The notes under the pieces: generated by a model
What the model saw: the letters and a program-made list of their open reading frames with translations, nothing else
Told to the model about the DNA's origin: nothing
Databases searched by the model: none
In this document: positions 59,732 through 64,000 of the stretch, in pieces
How positions within the stretch are numbered: the stretch's first letter is position 1
Layout of the letters: each line of letters starts with the position of its first letter
Assembly (NCBI GenBank): GCA_965229115.1
Contig: CBDDIR010000003.1
Span: 992,001 to 1,056,000 of the forward strand
Direction: 5' to 3'
DNA: 64,000 nucleotides
Source of the DNA: UBA7672 sp965229115
GTDB lineage: Bacteria; Pseudomonadota; Alphaproteobacteria; Caulobacterales; Hyphomonadaceae
Program-made: the position numbers and the translations under genes

Positions 59732-61060
59732 CTACTTGTCCACGTTCCTGGAGGCTGTTGATCCTGACATGATCAGCAGCAGATCCATGCCGTGGATCAT
59801 GCGCATAAGCTCCGGGTCCATGCCCTCGCGCCAGCGGGGCGCCACCGTCCGCAGCGGCCGCAGATCGATCAGCGTAAACGCATCAGCATGAGCAGCCGCA
59901 TAAAGCGGCTCCATCCCTCCCATGTCGTTGTCCTTGGGGGCAGACGGATTGTAGCGCCACGCCACTGGATCGAATACGGCCGTTGACGATCCCTTACCCG
60001 ACAGGATGCCCACCTGCAGCGACTTCACGCCCTCGATCATCGCCAGCTCGGGGACGAGCGCGCCGATGTCGTAGACCTCGGACATGTTCCGTCCGCGCAC
60101 GAGATGCGACAGGCCCATTTTCGCAAACACTTTCGACGTGGCCTTCTGAGCCCGCACTTTGTTCCAGTGCGCCAGGAAGTTCGCGCGCATATAGCTCGAC
60201 CGGCGCACGTTGGAGTCAAAGCCTTGGCCTCCAACCCACATCCTGTTGATCTCCAGGGTCTCTTCCAAAGCCGCCAGGATGCCGCTCGCTTCGTTGGAGC
60301 GCTGCGGCCATGCATCGCGCACGGCGCGGACCAGCGCCGGATCGCCTGCAAACGAAAAGATGAAACGCGGGTTTTTCTCCGCGTAGTATTTGTCCCACGA
60401 TGCTTTCGAAGCCGCGCGCAGCTTCGCCAGTGCGTCTTGCGCCGCCTTCGGCTTCGCCATGGCTTCCAGTTTCGTGACCAGCAGGCGATCCCCGCCGACT
60501 TCATAATCGACGCCCCACAACACCGGCGTTGCGGTCGGCACGGCCTTGCGCACACGCGCCAGCATCTCGGATTCCTCCTGCATTCCGAAGAAAGCCGGTT
60601 CGCCGCCTTCGTTCGCATACAGGGCTTTGAGGCCCGGCATCCCCGTCCTGGCCGCGCCGTCCAGCGCTTCCGCCATCGGCGGCGAGACCTCGATCACGAA
60701 CTTCGAATACCCGTCCTTCGCCAGCGTCTCGAACAATTGTCCCATCAGCTTCGGGTTCTCGGCGATGCCGTGCTCCTCGCCGACCAGCAGGAACTGCGCA
60801 GCCGTGCCCTCCGCCACCAGCTTGTCCCACGCGGGGCCCGAAAACACGCCACTGGCATAATCCAGCTTCAGCGCATTAGCCTTCGCCGCCTCCGTCAGTT
60901 GCCCGACCCAAGCCGGTGGTGCGGCAGAGGCGGGTTCGGCCACAACCACGGGCGGGGCAGGTGCAGCCTCAACTACCAGCGGCGCAACAGCCATCGGCTC
61001 AGGCGCTTGTGCACATGCTGCCAACGCCGTCGCCAGCGCCACCGCCGAGAATTTCCGCAT
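59732..61060 (-). CDS. Lipoprotein with ChaN/erythromycin-esterase-like domain
   Basis: From the ATG at 61060 (GGAGA seven bases upstream) the product has 442 residues with lipobox LAAC (Cys16) and an Ala/Pro/Val linker. The domain opens with FLLVGEEHGIAENPKLMGQLFETLAKDGYSKFVIEV, which resembles the E-x-H-G motif of erythromycin esterase-like and ChaN-type proteins. GVDYEVGGDR and the long helices that follow fit the same superfamily. The substrate is unknown. Monocistronic, divergent from the thiolase gene. Confidence 0.65.
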   Translation of the reverse strand: MRKFSAVALATALAACAQAPEPMAVAPLVVEAAPAPPVVVAEPASAAPPAWVGQLTEAAKANALKLDYASGVFSGPAWDKLVAEGTAAQFLLVGEEHGIAENPKLMGQLFETLAKDGYSKFVIEVSPPMAEALDGAARTGMPGLKALYANEGGEPAFFGMQEESEMLARVRKAVPTATPVLWGVDYEVGGDRLLVTKLEAMAKPKAAQDALAKLRAASKASWDKYYAEKNPRFIFSFAGDPALVRAVRDAWPQRSNEASGILAALEETLEINRMWVGGQGFDSNVRRSSYMRANFLAHWNKVRAQKATSKVFAKMGLSHLVRGRNMSEVYDIGALVPELAMIEGVKSLQVGILSGKGSSTAVFDPVAWRYNPSAPKDNDMGGMEPLYAAAHADAFTLIDLRPLRTVAPRWREGMDPELMRMIHGMDLLLIMSGSTASRNVDK

Positions 61061-61191
61061 GAATCCGTCTCCCACGTCCGTGATCGGGATACGAACTAAC
61101 CCGCACCTCGCGTCAAGCCGGCAAGTCTAGACCGCCTGTTGTTTCCCTTGCGGTGGTCGCTATGGTGCGCCGCAATTTAGAGGAAGCCGTC

Positions 61192-62400
61192 ATGACCAAA
61201 CTTCGCCGCGCCGCCATCGTCAGCCCGATCCGCACGGCGGTGGGCAAGTTCCAGGGCGCGCTGTCGTCGATGACCGCGGGCGATCTGGGCGCGGTGGTGC
61301 TGAAGGCGCTGGTCGAGCGCACCAAGATTGATCCCGAGCGGATCGACGACGTGATCTTCGCGCAGGGCTATCCGTCGGGCGAGGCTCCTGCCGTCGGCCG
61401 CTGGGCCGCGCTGGCCGCTGGCTATCCGATCTCCGTTCCGGGCTACCAGCTCGATCGTCGCTGTGGCTCGGGTCTGCAGTCGGTCGTCGAAGCCGCGATG
61501 TTCGTGCAGACGGGCGCGGCCGATGTTGTCGTCGCTGGCGGCGCAGAGAGCATGACCAACGTCGAATACTATTCCACCGATATGCGCTCGGGCGCGCGGG
61601 CAGGTTCGGTCACGATGCATGACCGTCTGCAGCGTGGTCGCCTGATGTCGCAGCCGATCTCGCGCTTTGGCGTCATCACCGGCATGATCGAGACCGCTGA
61701 GAACCTGGCCAAGGATTATCAGATCCCGCGCGAAGCCTGCGACGAGTATGCAGCGCGCAGCCACCAGCGCGCCGCCGCCGCCTGGAAGGAAGGCAAGTTC
61801 GACAACGAGCTGGTGCCGGTCGCTGTCCCGCAGCGCAAGGGCGACCCGATCATCTTCAAGCAGGACGAGGGCGTGCGCGGCGATGCGACTGCACAATCCC
61901 TCGGCGCACTGAAGGCCATCGAGAAGGGCGGCGTCGTCACCGCCGGCAACGCCTCGCAACAGAACGACGCTGCTGCCGCGTGCCTCGTGGTTGCTGAAGA
62001 CAAGCTGGAAGAGCTTGGCCTCGAGCCGATCGGCTGGTTCACGGGCTGGGCTGCTGCTGGCGTTGAGCCTTCGCGCATGGGTATTGGGCCGGTGCCGGCC
62101 GTCGAGCGTCTGTTCGCCCGCACGGGCTTGGGCTGGAAAGACATTGACCTCGTTGAACTCAATGAAGCCTTTGCCCCGCAGGTCCTGTCCGTTCTCAAGG
62201 GCTGGAACTGGAACGATGCCGACAAGCTCAACGTCAACGGCTCGGGCATCTCACTCGGTCACCCGATCGGCGCGACCGGCGGCCGTATCCTTGCCAACCT
62301 GATGAACGAGATGCAGCGCCGCGAAGTGCGCTACGGCCTCGAGACCATGTGCATCGGCGGCGGCCAGGGCATTGCTGCGATCTTCGAGCGGGCCGCCTAG
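61192..62400 (+). CDS. Acetyl-CoA C-acyltransferase (thiolase)
   Basis: From the ATG at 61192 (GAGGAA seven bases upstream) the 402-residue enzyme has the thiolase signatures: acyl-accepting Cys91 in DRRCGSGLQSV, NGSGISLGHPIGATGGR with the active-site His, and catalytic Cys in ETMCIGGGQG. It condenses or cleaves acyl-CoA in acetoacetyl-CoA metabolism or beta-oxidation. It stands alone; its stop shares CTAG with the converging ATP-grasp gene. Confidence 0.92.
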   Translation: MTKLRRAAIVSPIRTAVGKFQGALSSMTAGDLGAVVLKALVERTKIDPERIDDVIFAQGYPSGEAPAVGRWAALAAGYPISVPGYQLDRRCGSGLQSVVEAAMFVQTGAADVVVAGGAESMTNVEYYSTDMRSGARAGSVTMHDRLQRGRLMSQPISRFGVITGMIETAENLAKDYQIPREACDEYAARSHQRAAAAWKEGKFDNELVPVAVPQRKGDPIIFKQDEGVRGDATAQSLGALKAIEKGGVVTAGNASQQNDAAAACLVVAEDKLEELGLEPIGWFTGWAAAGVEPSRMGIGPVPAVERLFARTGLGWKDIDLVELNEAFAPQVLSVLKGWNWNDADKLNVNGSGISLGHPIGATGGRILANLMNEMQRREVRYGLETMCIGGGQGIAAIFERAA

Positions 62401-63383
62401 GCCTTCTCTTTCTCGCGCGTTCTCTCCTTCGTCCGACCGACGAAGGGGATACGGCTCCACAGCGAGCGCTTTGCCGGCTCTGAAGGCTTCAAGCGTGCCG
62501 TGACGTAGTCGAGCACTTTGTCCGGCACGCTGACGGGGCAGGCCTTCTCCAGGCCCACAAAGCCCGGCGATGAGTTGGCTTCGCAGATCCGATAGCCGTT
62601 CTCGTCATAGAGAATGTCGATGCCGGCGATGTCGAGGCGCAGCGCTTTGGATGCCTCGATCGCAAGCTGCGCCATCTCGTCCGGCGGGGTGATGCATTCG
62701 CCCGTGCCGCCCAGCGAGATGTTGGACTTGAAGTTGCCGTTCAGCGACCGGCGCTCCATCGCAGCTGCGACTTCGCCGCCGATCACAAGCAACCGCACAT
62801 CACGGCCATGGCTGCGGGCGATGTACTGCTGGAAGATGAAATCCGATTGGTGACCCGCATCGCCCAGCAGGCTGGCGAGATCGTCGAACTGATCGCGGTC
62901 CTGACACAGCACCACGCCAGCCCCACGCGTCGACCGCAGCTTCTTCACGACGACGGGGAAGCCGAGTTCGCGCTCGATGACATCCACATCAACGGGGAAC
63001 TTCGCCAGAATGGTCTTCGGGATCGGCAGGCCAGATGCGGAGAGCAGCTGCAAGGTCTGCAGCTTGTCCGCACACGCCTCGACGGCCTCCGCGCCGTTGA
63101 TCAGCGGCACGCCCATGCGCTCGAACTGACGGATAACGGCGAGGGTAAAGTACGAGGTCTCGCTGCCCGTGCGCGGAATGATGAAATCCGGCTTCGGCAA
63201 TTTGCCGCCAGCATATTCCGCGCGCCACTCGCGCTCCGTTGAAACAATGAGTTCGAAGTCGCGGGGGCGCAGGGCTTCCAGCTTGATGCCGCGCCTCTTC
63301 CCGACCTCGATGAAACGGCGGATCTCCGGAGCCTCCGGCACATCGTCCGTAACGTCGTTATGAAACAACAACCAACCGCGCAT
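62397..63383 (-). CDS. RimK-like ATP-grasp ligase
   Basis: The 328-residue protein has a pre-ATP-grasp domain (1-105) and ATP-grasp domain: CADKLQTLQLLSASGLPIPKTILA, FPVVVKKLRSTRGAGVVLCQD (ATP-binding Lys pair and Gly loop), FIFQQYIARSHGRDVRLLVIGG and Mg-binding GIDILYDENGYRICEANSSPGFVGLE. RimK-type enzymes add Glu or other amino acids to a carboxylate of a peptide or cofactor. The RimK substrate cannot be read from sequence; ribosomal protein S6 and tetrahydrofolate/F420-type acceptors are known in the family. A Lys/Arg-rich tail ends the protein. Confidence 0.85.
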   Translation of the reverse strand: MRGWLLFHNDVTDDVPEAPEIRRFIEVGKRRGIKLEALRPRDFELIVSTEREWRAEYAGGKLPKPDFIIPRTGSETSYFTLAVIRQFERMGVPLINGAEAVEACADKLQTLQLLSASGLPIPKTILAKFPVDVDVIERELGFPVVVKKLRSTRGAGVVLCQDRDQFDDLASLLGDAGHQSDFIFQQYIARSHGRDVRLLVIGGEVAAAMERRSLNGNFKSNISLGGTGECITPPDEMAQLAIEASKALRLDIAGIDILYDENGYRICEANSSPGFVGLEKACPVSVPDKVLDYVTARLKPSEPAKRSLWSRIPFVGRTKERTREKEKA

Positions 63384-63495
63384 TCACTCGATGATCCTGC
63401 TCAGTACCGCCCCCTCGGCGCCTCCCGACACATGTCATCTAGTTCATGTTTGTGACTTGTCCTGTGTGGCGCGGCCATTTTGTGGCGAGCGTCGC

Positions 63496-63510
63496 TAAAC
63501 TCCCAGTTTA
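63496..63510. promoter_or_regulatory. Inverted repeat upstream of the ATP-grasp gene
   Basis: TAAACT and AGTTTA around CCC (6-3-6), in the 161-base gap between the unknown gene's stop and the ATP-grasp start. Operator or promoter element is inferred. Confidence 0.35.
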
Positions 63511-63544
63511 AGGAAGCGCTGCGCAAAACGCCTTGCTGGCTAGC

Positions 63545-64000
63545 TTACTTTTTCGGGAACGACGCCACGTTTGCGGCTTCGCCGCCCCAGATGGTCGGGC
63601 TGTTGATGCCGTTCGAAGCGAGTACCTGGGCTTCCAGATTGACGTGCTTCTGGCCTTTGACTTCGAACAGGGCCTCGAAGTCCTTCTCGCCGCCGGTCTT
63701 TTTCTCGACCTTTTCCAGACGGTCGATCTGCGTCAGCGCCTCGGCGACGCCCATGACGGCCGTATCGCGCGAGCCGGAGAGGATGGCGATCCGGTTGCCG
63801 CTGGGTCCTTCGAACGTCGAGAAGAACCCGTAGTCGCGATACATCTGGTCGCTCGGCGCGGCCAGGAAGGCCTCGCTGGTGTACATCTTGCCGGTCTTGC
63901 GATCGATGATCTGGTCGTAGCTGGCGCCGATCTGGAAGCGCGACTGCGAGAACACCGGATCCCGCAGCTTGCCCATGCCGCTGAGCAGGCCGACATAGAT
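63545..64000 (-). CDS. Unknown protein (C-terminal part, truncated by window edge)
   Basis: The frame is open to the last base of the window, so the visible 151 residues (IYVGLLSGMGKLRDPVFSQS at the edge, ending VASFPKK) are the C-terminal part of a longer protein. It contains DQIIDRKTGKMYTSEAFLAAPSDQ and FSTFEGPSGNRIAILSGSRDTAVMG, and the second half is charged (RLEKVEKKTGGEKDFEALFEVKGQKHVNLEAQ). I do not recognise the family. Confidence 0.7.
   Translation of the reverse strand: MYVGLLSGMGKLRDPVFSQSRFQIGASYDQIIDRKTGKMYTSEAFLAAPSDQMYRDYGFFSTFEGPSGNRIAILSGSRDTAVMGVAEALTQIDRLEKVEKKTGGEKDFEALFEVKGQKHVNLEAQVLASNGINSPTIWGGEAANVASFPKK

Overview
The window is about 64 kb of GC-rich chromosome from an alphaproteobacterium. 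A complete-looking holdfast polysaccharide cluster (hfsD, hfsA, hfsB, hfsC, hfsH, hfsG, hfsE), two TonB-dependent receptors, a rhizobial-type glycerol ABC transporter and a chromosomal VirB cluster point to the order Caulobacterales, most likely a Hyphomonadaceae-like lineage. This placement is inferred from gene content; no rRNA gene is present.

Layout. 1-9.2 kb: end of a 3-hydroxyisobutyrate dehydrogenase-like gene, ArfB ribosome rescue factor, two GNAT acetyltransferases, a composite GGDEF/EAL protein converging on a CHASE3 hybrid histidine kinase, an Fe(II)/2-oxoglutarate dioxygenase, a Sel1-type protein, and a racemase plus D-cysteine desulfhydrase pair. 9.2-16.7 kb: holdfast cluster, with hfsD divergent from hfsABC and hfsEGH converging on hfsC. 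17-21.2 kb: redoxin lipoprotein and a large TonB receptor, each with a terminator. 21.7-28.6 kb: glycerol ABC operon (two ATPases, two permeases, a YjbR protein, three small membrane proteins, binding lipoprotein). 28.8-36.1 kb: hydrolase, tRNA-Ser(GCT), second TonB receptor, zinc ribbon protein, divergent TetR/SDR pair with a palindromic operator, and a secreted protein of unknown function. 36.2-45.5 kb: ECF sigma factor with Ser/Thr kinase, penicillin-acylase-like enzyme, and the exported DUF1800/DUF1501 pair. 45.5-46.6 kb: non-coding mosaic of dispersed palindromic repeats. 46.6-54.4 kb: type IV secretion operon virB1-B2-B3-B4-B6-B9-B10-B11 (minus strand) with no recognisable virB5, virB7, virB8 or virD4. 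54.6-59.7 kb: LuxR-type regulator with an autoinducer-binding domain directly upstream of virB1, then a CoA-transferase / CoA-ester lyase / MaoC hydratase / acyl-CoA dehydrogenase operon resembling bacterial itaconate degradation. 59.7-64 kb: ChaN/erythromycin-esterase-like lipoprotein, thiolase, RimK-like ATP-grasp ligase and the end of an unknown gene.

How the genes fit together. The hfs genes would build, export and deacetylate the adhesive holdfast. The glp operon imports glycerol. The LuxR protein, placed as it is and with a dyad in the gap before virB1, is a candidate regulator of the type IV system; the family precedent is VjbR control of virB in Brucella. The reduced VirB set, the LuxR gene and the itaconate-type operon all lie on the same strand and form the least ordinary part of the window. 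No transposase, integrase, CRISPR array or prophage was seen.
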